A DNA stretch of 64,000 bases, from NCBI GenBank assembly GCA_963668365.1, contig OY764266.1, forward strand, positions 3,472,001-3,536,000. The letters are read 5' to 3'. Source of the stretch: VXNE01 sp963668365. Lineage in GTDB: Bacteria > Pseudomonadota > Gammaproteobacteria > Pseudomonadales > Azotimanducaceae. Each line of letters opens with the position of its first letter. Position 1 is the first letter of the stretch. The notes below the pieces were generated by a model that was not told the origin of the DNA, searched no databases, and saw only the letters and a list, made by a program, of their open reading frames with translations. The position numbers were made by a program, and so were the translations under genes. Shown piece after piece: positions 43,991-52,343 of this stretch.

Positions 43991-45177
43991 ACCCATATCT
44001 CGACGCCCTGCAGGCGTATCCCTTCGAACGCCTGGACGTGTTGAAGGCCGGCGTCAAGCCGCCGGCGGGAACCACGCACCTGCCGCTCTACATCGGCGAG
44101 CCGAAGCACGCGCCCCCCGCGTTCGTCGTCGAGTCCCTGCGCGATGCGAACGTCCTCGCCTCGGGGCTGGGCGCCTATCCACCGACCCGGGGAGGCGGCG
44201 CGTTGCGCGCCGCGGTATCGGAATGGTTCGCGCGCCGCTATGGCGCCCGTGTCGACGGGGAGCGACAGATCCTGCCCGTCAACGGCACCCGCGAGGCCCT
44301 CTTCTCCTTCGCCCAGGCGGTTCTATCGGGAAGGAACTCCGCGCGGGTCGTCATGCCCAATCCGTTCTACCAGATATACGAGGGCGCGGCCCTGCTACGC
44401 GGCGCCGCGCCCTGCTACGCGTCGTGCGCGCCGAGCGGCAACCCGGATTTCGATCGCATCGACGACGCCACGTGGCGCGCCACGGAACTCGTCTACATCT
44501 GCTCGCCCGGGAATCCGACGGGCGCCGTCATTCCGGAAAGCGAACTCAAAAAACTGATCGAGCGAGCCCATCGTTTCGACTTCGTCATCGCCTCCGACGA
44601 GTGCTATTCCGAAATCTATCGGGACGAAGCCGCGCCCCCGGTCGGACTGCTGCAGGCCGCCGCCGCCATGGGCAATGACACGTTCCGGCGATGCGTGGTC
44701 TTCAACAGCCTGTCGAAGCGATCCAACCTGCCCGGGCTGCGTTCGGGATTCGCCGCCGGAGATGCCGGCATCATCGAACGCTACCACCTCTATCGCACGT
44801 ATCACGGCTGCGCCATGCCGGAGCATGTGCAGGTCGCCAGCGCGCTCGCGTGGGGAGACGAGGCGCATGTCCGCGCAAACCGCGCCCGCTACCGGGAAAA
44901 ATTCGAGGTCACGCAGCCCATCCTCGCCGAGGCGATGGACGTGGACACGCCCGAAGCGTCGTTCTACCTGTGGCCGCGAACTCCGGTGGACGACGAGACC
45001 TTCGCGCGGGAACTCTACGCAGCCGAGAACATCACCGTCATGCCGGGCAGCTATCTCGGGCGCCGCCACGACGGGGTCAATGCCGGCGAGAACCGCATTC
45101 GGATCGCCCTCGTCGACGACCTCGCGACATGCGCCCAGGCGGCGCGGCGGATACGGGACTTCGCGCTGACGCCTTAA
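43987..45177 (+). CDS. dapC: N-succinyldiaminopimelate aminotransferase DapC
   Basis: This PLP enzyme of the succinylase branch of lysine/DAP synthesis has 396 residues. It shows the class I aminotransferase features: LYIGEPKHAPP, YPPTRGGGALRAAVSEWFARRYG, PGNPTGAVIPE, ASDECYSEIY, the PLP lysine in NSLSKRSNLPGLRSGF, and the C-terminal Arg in ENRIRIALVDD. The ATG at 43987 overlaps the glnD stop (ATGA). In related bacteria dapD follows at once; here a 4-kb foreign cassette separates them. dapD and dapE, the neighbouring pathway steps, resume after it and support the assignment. Confidence 0.93.
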   Translation: MNPYLDALQAYPFERLDVLKAGVKPPAGTTHLPLYIGEPKHAPPAFVVESLRDANVLASGLGAYPPTRGGGALRAAVSEWFARRYGARVDGERQILPVNGTREALFSFAQAVLSGRNSARVVMPNPFYQIYEGAALLRGAAPCYASCAPSGNPDFDRIDDATWRATELVYICSPGNPTGAVIPESELKKLIERAHRFDFVIASDECYSEIYRDEAAPPVGLLQAAAAMGNDTFRRCVVFNSLSKRSNLPGLRSGFAAGDAGIIERYHLYRTYHGCAMPEHVQVASALAWGDEAHVRANRARYREKFEVTQPILAEAMDVDTPEASFYLWPRTPVDDETFARELYAAENITVMPGSYLGRRHDGVNAGENRIRIALVDDLATCAQAARRIRDFALTP

Positions 45178-45299
45178 CCGCTAGCGGGCATCTTGCCCTC
45201 GGCCGCGCACGTCTCCATGCGGGTCAGAAACCCATCGAAGGAAATCGGCGGACCACTACAATGGATATACTGGCGTGAGCGCACTGTCCCCAAGGTCAC
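45174..45299 (-). other. Short antisense frame at the dapC/cassette junction
   Basis: A 41-residue frame (GTG at 45299, stop at 45174-45176 overlapping the dapC stop) reads into a plausible-looking sequence containing SGPPISFDGFLTRMETC and ending KMPASG. I do not recognise it. It could be the stump of a gene or element cut by the cassette insertion, or chance. The GCGCACTGTCCCC at 45279-45291 resembles ends of extragenic repeat elements I have seen in other genomes, but I cannot confirm this. Confidence 0.2.
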
Positions 45300-45332
45300 A
45301 GCCAGCCACGGCTAGTAGAGGTGTGTACTCAA

Positions 45333-46726
45333 ATGCGCGTGCTACAAGACGTCAAGCCGACGCCAGAGCAGCTTCTTATCCTGACCGATTCCGGTCCGGG
45401 ATTTCGACTGATCCGGGGCGCGGCGGGGAGCGGCAAGACTACGGCTGCACTGATGCGGTTGCGGCAACTCTGCGGTGCGCGGCTCATGCGGAAACGCCGC
45501 CTCGGGACAACCGACTCAATCCAAGTGCTGGTGCTGACGTTCAATCGCACCCTCAGTGGTTACGTCGAGCATTTGGCCAAGGAGCAAGTGGGGCAATCAA
45601 GTGACATCTCATTGGTAGTCGAGACCTTCTCCCGGTGGGCGATGGGACTGTGCGACGGTTTCAGGGACATTGTCGATGACAAGGGACTCCGCCGGTTGCT
45701 GATGGCCGAAGGTTTTTCGCACGACGTCGACTACTTCGTGGACGAAGTCCACTACGTCCTTGGACGCTGGCCTCCGTCCGACCGGAGTGCCTACCTCGGT
45801 GCGGAACGGTTCGGCCGGGGGCGAGCACCCGCAGTTCCACAATCCTTAAGGTCCAAGTTGCTGGCTGATGTAATCACCCCTTATGTCGAGCAAACTGCAG
45901 CTGTTGGCAAGATCCACTGGAACGACCTCGCCCTCGAAGCTGCTACTGCAGCTTCGCGACGGTACGACATCGTTGTGGTGGACGAGGCACAGGATTTGTC
46001 CGCCAACCAAATCCGCGCAGTTGTCGCGCATCTCGCAGAAGACCACACAACAACGTTTATCATAGATGCGGTGCAGAGGATCTATCCGCAAGCCTTCCGA
46101 TGGCGAGAGGTCGGAGTTGCGATTCGCCCCAATCACGTCTTCGTACTCGGGAGCAATCACCGCAACACGGCAGCTATCGCGCGATTAGCAGCCTCGCTTG
46201 TGCGCGACTTGCCCGCTGACGAAGATGGCGTGGTTCCAAATCCGACGGCCAGCACACTCGCGGGATCCAAACCAGAGATTCTCGCAGGAAAATACAGCGA
46301 TCAGCTTGTCTACATGTTGGATTCAATTGACCCCGCAAGTCGGGCGAAACGGTCGCAATACTACAACCTCGAGGTGGCGGCTGGTTCGACTATGCTAGGG
46401 CAGAACTCCGACGGCGAGGAATTCCATTCTGCGAAATCACTCGAAGCCGAGAGTGGCCCACCGGCCCAGAACAGTTCGCGTTGTCGACGATTCACTCGGC
46501 GAAGGGCCTCGAATTCGATCACGTACGGATACCGGGATTGAATCACGAGGTCACGCCGCACGGTAACGGCGAAGAAGACGGTTCGCTCGATGCTCTGAGG
46601 CGTCTCGTGGCGATGGGCGTAGGCCGAGCCAAAAAGACGGTGGCCTTAGGATACAAGCCACAAGACAAATCTACGGTCATCGACTTCATCGACCCCGCCA
46701 CCTACACCTTGGTTGAGCTCGATTGA
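45333..46726 (+). pseudogene. UvrD/Rep-type superfamily 1 helicase, broken by one-base frameshift
   Basis: The first frame (45333 to about 46341) encodes Walker A GAAGSGKTT at residues 29-37, LVLTFNRTLSGYV (motif Ia), VVVDEAQDLS near 215 (motif II), FIIDAVQRIYP (motif III) and LGSNHRNTAAIA (motif IV). The rest lies in the -1 frame: GETVAILQPRGGGWFDYARAELRRRGIPF, LSTIHSAKGLEFDHV (motif V) and AMGVGRAKK (motif VI), ending at 46726. The switch must fall at 46331-46342, because the second frame is closed by TGA at 46328. Repaired length is about 464 residues. An AGAGGTG ribosome-binding site precedes the ATG at 45333. This is either a real mutation or a sequencing error. Confidence 0.8.
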
Positions 46727-47415
46727 TGGCCAAGACACTTTATCGTCCGGCACATCCGAGGACAGCAAAGGAAGTAGCCCATCTCCCGCGTTGTCCTGAA
46801 GTCGTGGATGCCGCCATGGAACGAAACGTTTCCCAAGTGGTTCACTTCACGACGGTTAAGGGCGCGATTGGCATATTGGCCTCCGGGGCTGTCAAGAGTC
46901 GCCTACAGTTGCCTAAGGAGAAGTATCTGGAGCATGTGTATCAACCCAATGCCCAGTTCCGAAAAGATGTGGCATGGTTGGATTACGTAAACCTCTCGAT
47001 CTCACGCATCAATGACTGGATGTTTGGCACATCGGTTCGCTGGCATTTTGATAACGATAACCCGTGGGTGGTTCTTGCCTTCGATCCCGAACTACTCGGT
47101 GATCCAGGAGTCGTTTTCGCGACAACTAACAACATCTACTCAGCCTGTTGCCGGCAAGAGAGCCTCGACGGTTTCGAGAACCTCTTCGCGGACAAAGTTC
47201 GCGGGCGTTACGAGCGCCTGCACACTCGGATAGGGAAACCGCCCAACTGGCCTACGGACCGACAGGCTGAGGTGCTGTATCCGAGGCAAGTTCCTCTCGA
47301 GTACTTGCGACGAATAGATGTTCAATTGGAGGATGTGGTAGACGATATTCACGGCATTTTGGGCGGATTGCATTTGAGCATTCCAGTCCGCCACGCCCCG
47401 GAGGTGTTCGAATGA
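46726..47415 (+). CDS. DarT/DUF4433-like ADP-ribosyltransferase
   Basis: The 229-residue protein resembles the DarT (DUF4433) family, NAD-dependent enzymes that ADP-ribosylate thymidines in single-stranded DNA and act as toxins in DarTG systems. Visible features are VVHFTTVKGAIGILASGAVKSR at 38-59 (NAD-binding start), DYVNLSISRINDWMF, a beta core WVVLAFDPELLGDPGVVFATTNN, and DRQAEVLYPRQVPLEYL with the presumed catalytic Glu at 182. The ATG overlaps the helicase stop by one base and the stop overlaps the glycohydrolase ATG by 4, so production is coupled to both. Base composition is lower in GC than the flanking dap genes. Substrate is inferred from the family only. Confidence 0.8.
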   Translation: MAKTLYRPAHPRTAKEVAHLPRCPEVVDAAMERNVSQVVHFTTVKGAIGILASGAVKSRLQLPKEKYLEHVYQPNAQFRKDVAWLDYVNLSISRINDWMFGTSVRWHFDNDNPWVVLAFDPELLGDPGVVFATTNNIYSACCRQESLDGFENLFADKVRGRYERLHTRIGKPPNWPTDRQAEVLYPRQVPLEYLRRIDVQLEDVVDDIHGILGGLHLSIPVRHAPEVFE

Positions 47416-49124
47416 ACGAACCAGATTTGATCTCACGTCTTGACTCGGATCGTGAGCCGACGGCTCCGAATATGAGAGATGAGACCCTGTCGGAACGGCG
47501 CACTCGTATTCAGAGATCATCACTCTGGGCCGCCTACGGCGATGCACTTGGCTGGATCAGCGAGTTGACGGATTCGACAGGACTGTCGCGTCGAACCCGC
47601 GGCAGGCCACTGAACGAGCCAATGGCTTGGAAACGCCGTATAGGCGGACGGTCTGGCGTTACGGCAACGCTTCCCCGGGGTTGCTATTCAGATGACACGC
47701 AACTTCGCTTGGCAACCAGCCGGGCAATTCGCTCCGATGGATTTGACGTGGAGGCATTCGCAAAGGTGGAACTACCCGTTTGGCTGAGCTACGGTCTTGG
47801 TGGAGGCAGGTCCACCAGCGCGGCTGCTGCGCAGCTTAGCAGGTCTAGTTCCACATGGTGGCGAAACAGATTCAAGGGATGGACGCGCTCGGGAGGCAAT
47901 GGTGCCGCGATGCGGATCCAGCCTCATGTATGGGCGTCGCGTGCTCCCGAACGGCCGGATAGCTACTTGCTGGATGTGGTGCGCAACGCGGTCTCTACGC
48001 ACTCCCATCCGACGGGACTGATGGGTGCGGTGCTTCATGCGCAATGCGTCGCACATGCGATGGTGTTTGGCAAAGCGCCATCGCCTGACGATCTAAGGGA
48101 GGTCATGGCGGTTACTGAGAAGTTGCCGACAATGATGGAGCATGATCGTGAGTTGAACTTCTGGCGGGTCGCCTTCGAGGAGGAGGCCATGGATTTCCGG
48201 GAAGCATGGTCGTCCAGCGTTCGAGAAACCAATTGTGCCATCGAGTTCGCGTCTACGTGCGGTGCAAGCAAATGCGGCAAAGAACGTTACGGCATCATTG
48301 TCGATGGGCTCAAGCTCCGCGACCCCAACCGGCGCGGCAGTGGCGTGCTTACCGCAGTGGCCGCTGCGGCCCTCGGTTGGTGCGAACCGGAAGCTGGTTC
48401 GGCCATGCGTATCGCCGCAAATGAGCTGGGTACGGACACAGATACGATCGCTACGATGTCGGGAGCAATCTTGGGTGCGACGCTGGAGACAGAGCCGCCA
48501 GTTGAAGTACTTGACGCGGAGTTGGTCCGTCGGCATGCCGACCGACTGGCTGATATGGCGGCGGGCGCTGATCCCGAGAACCATCAATATCCCGATCTCA
48601 TGCATTGGCTGGCGCCGAAAACGCGGTCAGATGCATTGGCTCGCGACAAGTCTGGAGGGCTTGTTGTTCGTGGCTTAGGCCACGCGACTCAAAAACAGGA
48701 TGAACCAGAACTCGAATCGCATGGTTTCCGGTGGCGCTGGGTAACGCTCCACTTTGGCCAGACGCTTCTGATCAAGGGTCGTGATGATTTGCAAGTCGTC
48801 GATGATGGGCCACAGACGGTTTCCGTTAGTCGAGGGGAAACTGCACCCGCGCCAAGCGAAACATCGCGTTGGGACCGACCATCGGCGGATCAACCACAGA
48901 ATACCGATGCCGAGGAGTCCCGACGGCATATGAAGCCGCCAGAACCGAATGCCCAAGATATTCAGGGCGTCATATCCTACGTGAGCGAGCGGATCGACGA
49001 CGACAACACCATCGGCCGAGCACTACGGCGCGTCGTTCGCAAGGGCTCGACGGGACAGGTGGCAGCGTTCACGGCAGCGTTGGTGGATCTGCTTAGAGAG
49101 AGTGTTCGCGAAAGAAAATCGTAG
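47412..49124 (+). CDS. ADP-ribosylglycohydrolase (DraG/ARH family) with C-terminal extension
   Basis: DraG/ARH enzymes remove ADP-ribose using two Mg ions. In this 570-residue protein the metal-binding motifs are present: AAYGDALGW near residue 40, YSDDTQL near 92, GNGAAMRI and GTDTDTIATMSGAILG near 340. About 150 residues beyond the core form an extension: a segment with HGFRWRWVTLHFGQTLLIKG, a Pro/Ser-rich linker and a helical end (ISYVSERIDDDNTIGRALRRVV). It overlaps the DarT-like gene by 4 bases, so it is probably the antidote that reverses that enzyme, in place of the usual macrodomain DarG. The activity is supported by motifs; the partner role is inferred. Confidence 0.85.
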   Translation: MNEPDLISRLDSDREPTAPNMRDETLSERRTRIQRSSLWAAYGDALGWISELTDSTGLSRRTRGRPLNEPMAWKRRIGGRSGVTATLPRGCYSDDTQLRLATSRAIRSDGFDVEAFAKVELPVWLSYGLGGGRSTSAAAAQLSRSSSTWWRNRFKGWTRSGGNGAAMRIQPHVWASRAPERPDSYLLDVVRNAVSTHSHPTGLMGAVLHAQCVAHAMVFGKAPSPDDLREVMAVTEKLPTMMEHDRELNFWRVAFEEEAMDFREAWSSSVRETNCAIEFASTCGASKCGKERYGIIVDGLKLRDPNRRGSGVLTAVAAAALGWCEPEAGSAMRIAANELGTDTDTIATMSGAILGATLETEPPVEVLDAELVRRHADRLADMAAGADPENHQYPDLMHWLAPKTRSDALARDKSGGLVVRGLGHATQKQDEPELESHGFRWRWVTLHFGQTLLIKGRDDLQVVDDGPQTVSVSRGETAPAPSETSRWDRPSADQPQNTDAEESRRHMKPPEPNAQDIQGVISYVSERIDDDNTIGRALRRVVRKGSTGQVAAFTAALVDLLRESVRERKS

Positions 49125-49137
49125 CCCGTTTTCGAAC

Positions 49138-49157
49138 GTCGATTCGCGTGAATCGAC
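49138..49157 (+). terminator. Hairpin after the cassette
   Basis: GTCGATTC and GAATCGAC form a perfect 8-bp stem with a GCGT loop 13 bases after the glycohydrolase stop. No U tract follows. It may end or protect the cassette transcript. The remaining spacer to dapD (49158-49334) holds no gene that I can see. Confidence 0.4.
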
Positions 49158-49334
49158 AGCCATTCTCGTGGCCTGAAACGAGATCAATCCTCACGACGTC
49201 CAGCCACCTCGGTTCTTTCCTGCCTTGGGGTGTGCGTAGCCGAGCCTTAACACAGAGGCACTCTTTCGGGAAACAAGCGCACACGATACAGCTACACTAC
49301 GGGCTCACGCTTCAAGCTAGGGCTTAAGCAATAC

Positions 49335-50351
49335 ATGAGCGACTATTTCAGTTTCGCACTGGGCTCAAGCACCAGGAACTCAAGCGGGGACATACTCGAT
49401 ACCTGGTTTCCGCTGCCACTCAGACAACCATCAGGCAACGCGGCCGAAGCGGCGCGGCGGGTCGGCAACCATGAAAATGCCAGTCCCGAAGAGGCGGTCC
49501 TGATCGCCGACGCTCTCGACGCCGATGGACAGGCCGCCGGGGCGATGGCCTACCGCATGCTTGCGGAAATTGACCAGCCATTGACGGCCGTGGCTCTCGA
49601 GACCGACGGCGATATCGATTCCGCGCCCGAGGCCTACCTCAAGCTGCACCTGTTGTCGCACCGCCTTGCGTTTCCCAACACGTTGAACCTGAACGGTATT
49701 TTCGAACACTTACCCACGGTCGCCTGGACCAGCCAGGGTCCCGTTGACTCGGCGGAAGTACCCGCGCGCCTGGCCGCCGCACGCGCCAGGGGCGATCATC
49801 TGACCGTCTTCGCCGTGGACAAGTTCCCGCGCATGACGGACTACGTGATTCCTTCGGGAGTGCGCATCGCGGATTCGAGCCGCGTCCGGCTCGGCGCCTA
49901 TCTCGGCGACGGCACCACGGTCATGCACGAGGGTCAGATCAATTTCAACGCCGGGGCCCTCGGTCCGAACATGGTCGAGGGGCGCATTTCCCAGGGCGTC
50001 ACCGTCGGCGCGGACAGCGACCTGGGCGGCAGCGCCAGCACCATGGGAACGCTTTCGGGCGGCGGCGAGATCGTGATTTCCATCGGCGAAAAATGCCTGG
50101 TCGGCGCCAACGCCGGCTGCGGCATCCCGCTCGGCGACCGCTGCACCATCGAAGCCGGTCTCTACATCACGGCTGGCACCGTCGTTCAGGTGCTCGACGA
50201 GTCGGGCGCCGTGGTCGGCACGGTCAAGGCGCGGGACCTCGCCGGACAGGACGACATGCTGTTCATCCGTCACAGCCAGACCGGCACGGTCCAGTGCCGC
50301 ACCAACCGGCGCGCGATCGAACTGAATACACGCCTGCATGCGCACAACTGA
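49335..50351 (+). CDS. dapD: Tetrahydrodipicolinate N-succinyltransferase (long form)
   Basis: DapD succinylates tetrahydrodipicolinate, the step before DapC. The 338-residue protein is of the longer Pseudomonas type: an N-terminal domain (ALGSSTRNSSGDILDTWFPL), a left-handed beta-helix region (VRIADSSRVRLGAYLGDGTTVMHEGQINFNAGALGPNMVEGRISQGVTVGADSDLGGSASTMGTLSGGG, and GEKCLVGANAGCGIPLGDRC), and a C-terminal strand region. The ATG at 49335 is the only reasonable start. It overlaps dapE by 14 bases. Its natural upstream partner dapC is now 4.2 kb away across the cassette. Confidence 0.96.
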   Translation: MSDYFSFALGSSTRNSSGDILDTWFPLPLRQPSGNAAEAARRVGNHENASPEEAVLIADALDADGQAAGAMAYRMLAEIDQPLTAVALETDGDIDSAPEAYLKLHLLSHRLAFPNTLNLNGIFEHLPTVAWTSQGPVDSAEVPARLAAARARGDHLTVFAVDKFPRMTDYVIPSGVRIADSSRVRLGAYLGDGTTVMHEGQINFNAGALGPNMVEGRISQGVTVGADSDLGGSASTMGTLSGGGEIVISIGEKCLVGANAGCGIPLGDRCTIEAGLYITAGTVVQVLDESGAVVGTVKARDLAGQDDMLFIRHSQTGTVQCRTNRRAIELNTRLHAHN

Positions 50352-51480
50352 CGGCGCAGTCCTGGCGCTGACCCGGAAGCTGGTCGCGCGCGCCTCGGTG
50401 ACGCCCGACGACGGCGGATGCCAGGACTTGATGATCGACCACCTCGCGCCCCTCGGCTTCGCGGTGAAGCGCCTGGCCTTCGGCGATGTACAGAACTTCT
50501 GGGCGCGCCGCGGGTCGGGCGGACCGCTGTTTGTCTTCGCCGGACACACCGATGTCGTGCCCGCCGGACCGCTAGACGCCTGGGCATCTCCGCCCTTCGT
50601 CCCGCAAATTCGCGACGGCCATCTGTACGGCAGGGGCGCCGCCGACATGAAGTCGAGCCTGGCGGCGATGCTTGTCGCGGTGCGCCGGTTCCTCGGCGAC
50701 CACGATGATCACGCCGGCTCGATCGGTTTCCTCATCACGAGCGACGAGGAGGGACCCGCGATAGACGGCACGGCCAGGGTCATGGAATGGCTGCGGGAAA
50801 GGGACACGGCCATCGACTATTGCCTGGTCGGCGAACCGTCTTCCCGCGAACGCATTGGAGATGTCGTGCGCGTCGGCCGTCGTGGTTCGCTCGGCGCGAC
50901 GCTCACCGTGAAGGGCGTTCAGGGCCATGTTGCCTACCCCGAGGCAGCGTCGAACCCGATACACAGCGTCCTCGGCGCCCTGCATGACCTGGCGCGGCGC
51001 GAGTGGGATCGGGGCAACGCGTTCTTTCCGCCCACCAGCTTTCAGATTTCCAATATCAATGCGGGCACGGGCGCGTCGAACGTGATCCCGGGCGAACTGA
51101 CCGCGCAGTTCAACTTTCGCTTCAACACCGAGCAGACCGCCGACGAGTTGCGCGCTCGGGCGCACGCGGCGCTCGAGGCCTCCGGCGCAGAGTTCGAGCT
51201 TGCGTGGGCCAAGCCGGGCCAACCTTTCCTGACGCGTCCCGGACGCCTGACGCAGGCCGTGCTGGACGCGGCGCGCGACATCGCGGGCCTGACCGCCGAG
51301 ACATCCACCGGCGGCGGCACGTCGGACGGCCGTTTCATCGCGCCCGCCGGCGCGGAGGTCGTCGAACTCGGCCCCGTCAACGCCACCATCCACAAGGTCG
51401 ACGAGAACGTTGCCGTCGCCGACCTTGAATCCCTTGCGCGCATGTACGAACGCGTACTGGAGAACCTGCTCGCCGGCTGA
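50338..51480 (+). CDS. dapE: Succinyl-diaminopimelate desuccinylase
   Basis: DapE releases LL-diaminopimelate from its succinyl form. The 380-residue M20 dizinc peptidase has FVFAGHTDVVPAG (zinc His, catalytic Asp), YGRGAADMKSSLAAM (bridging Asp), TSDEEGPA (Glu-Glu), GEPSS, the dimerisation domain RRGSLGATLTVKGVQGHVAYPEAASNPIH, and the C-terminal zinc His in NATIHKVDENV. The ATG at 50338 overlaps the dapD end, indicating translational coupling. With dapC and dapD it completes three consecutive steps of the succinylase pathway. Confidence 0.97.
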   Translation: MRTTDGAVLALTRKLVARASVTPDDGGCQDLMIDHLAPLGFAVKRLAFGDVQNFWARRGSGGPLFVFAGHTDVVPAGPLDAWASPPFVPQIRDGHLYGRGAADMKSSLAAMLVAVRRFLGDHDDHAGSIGFLITSDEEGPAIDGTARVMEWLRERDTAIDYCLVGEPSSRERIGDVVRVGRRGSLGATLTVKGVQGHVAYPEAASNPIHSVLGALHDLARREWDRGNAFFPPTSFQISNINAGTGASNVIPGELTAQFNFRFNTEQTADELRARAHAALEASGAEFELAWAKPGQPFLTRPGRLTQAVLDAARDIAGLTAETSTGGGTSDGRFIAPAGAEVVELGPVNATIHKVDENVAVADLESLARMYERVLENLLAG

Positions 51481-51526
51481 GCATCGGCCCGTCGAGTCAT
51501 GTGATGCCCCGCAGCTGTCGCCTTCG

Positions 51527-52255
51527 ATGAGAGTCTTCTACGCGCTGGTCGGAGTCCTGACCCTCGTCGCCTGCGTCGGGTACATGGCGCCGGCGACGCT
51601 CCTGCCGGCGGCGCTCGGCGACGAGGGGCCGATCCGGCTCACGCAGGCGCGGGGTCGCGTCTGGGACGGCGCGGCCGCGGCCGGATACCAGGGCCACGCG
51701 CTCGGGTCGCTCGCCTGGCAGTTCGATGCGGCCGCGCTTCTGCGGGGCGAAACGAAGGTCGACTGGCGATTGGCCGGCACGGGTCACACGCTATCGGGGA
51801 GCGCCCGCATCGGGTTGACGGGACTGCAATGCACCGCGGCGGGCACGGTGCTCGGCGAGACCATGCGCCGCATCCTGGCGCCCTATTGGATAGAGGCTGC
51901 CGGCGATATCGGTATCGAACGCATGAATGCGGCCGTCACCTACGGCCGGCATCTCCAGAGTCTCGCGGGCGAACTGTCCTGGAACGGCGGCGAAGTGCGC
52001 TATCGCCTTGCCGGCGAGCACTCTTCCATGGTCCTGCCTCCTCTCACCGGGGTGCTCGAATCCGTCGATGCGGAACCGACGCTCGTCGTGTTCGCACAGG
52101 GCGTTGACGCCCCGATCCTGCACGTTCGTCTCGGCACGGACGGCTGGCTCACGATTGGCGTGACGAAAAAGTTGACGAAAATGGCGGGATTTCCGTGGCC
52201 GGGGAACGAACCCGATCATGCGATCGTCATAGATGTGAGCGAGCGTCTGATTTAA
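51527..52255 (+). CDS. gspN: Type II secretion system protein N (GspN-like)
   Basis: The 242-residue protein has one N-terminal membrane helix (FYALVGVLTLVACVGYMAPATLLPA) and a periplasmic beta-rich body with LTQARGRVWDGAAAAGYQGHALGSLAWQF, the recognisable GspN pattern, plus WRLAGTGHTLSGSARIG. GspN is an accessory inner-membrane part of some type II secretion systems. The gspC and gspD genes directly downstream support the call. The ATG at 51527 was chosen because the membrane helix starts there; 46 bases separate it from dapE. Sequence similarity in this family is weak, so context carries part of the assignment. Confidence 0.78.
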   Translation: MRVFYALVGVLTLVACVGYMAPATLLPAALGDEGPIRLTQARGRVWDGAAAAGYQGHALGSLAWQFDAAALLRGETKVDWRLAGTGHTLSGSARIGLTGLQCTAAGTVLGETMRRILAPYWIEAAGDIGIERMNAAVTYGRHLQSLAGELSWNGGEVRYRLAGEHSSMVLPPLTGVLESVDAEPTLVVFAQGVDAPILHVRLGTDGWLTIGVTKKLTKMAGFPWPGNEPDHAIVIDVSERLI

Positions 52256-52343
52256 CCTCGGCCCCCATGGACGATTGCGCCCGCGCGCGCCGGCGACATT
52301 TTGCCGCCAAGGGCGTACGGGCGGCGGGATACTGAAGACCGAG

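Larger units (their letters stand above)
45300..49157 (+). mobile_element. Accessory cassette inserted between dapC and dapD
   Basis: Three coupled genes (helicase, DarT-like, DraG-like) with visibly lower GC content and different codon use interrupt a cluster (glnD-dapC-dapD-dapE) that is otherwise continuous in related bacteria. No integrase, transposase, tRNA or clear flanking repeat was found, so the insertion mechanism is unknown and the ends are approximate. Confidence 0.7.

Noticed and set aside
46331..46342. Programmed -1 ribosomal frameshift in the cassette helicase
   Set aside because: No slippery heptamer is visible at the only possible junction, so mutation or sequencing error is more likely.
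45300..49334. Flanking att-like direct repeats for the dapC-dapD cassette
   Set aside because: The best shared string, CCAGCCAC, is only 8 bases and not at matching junctions.
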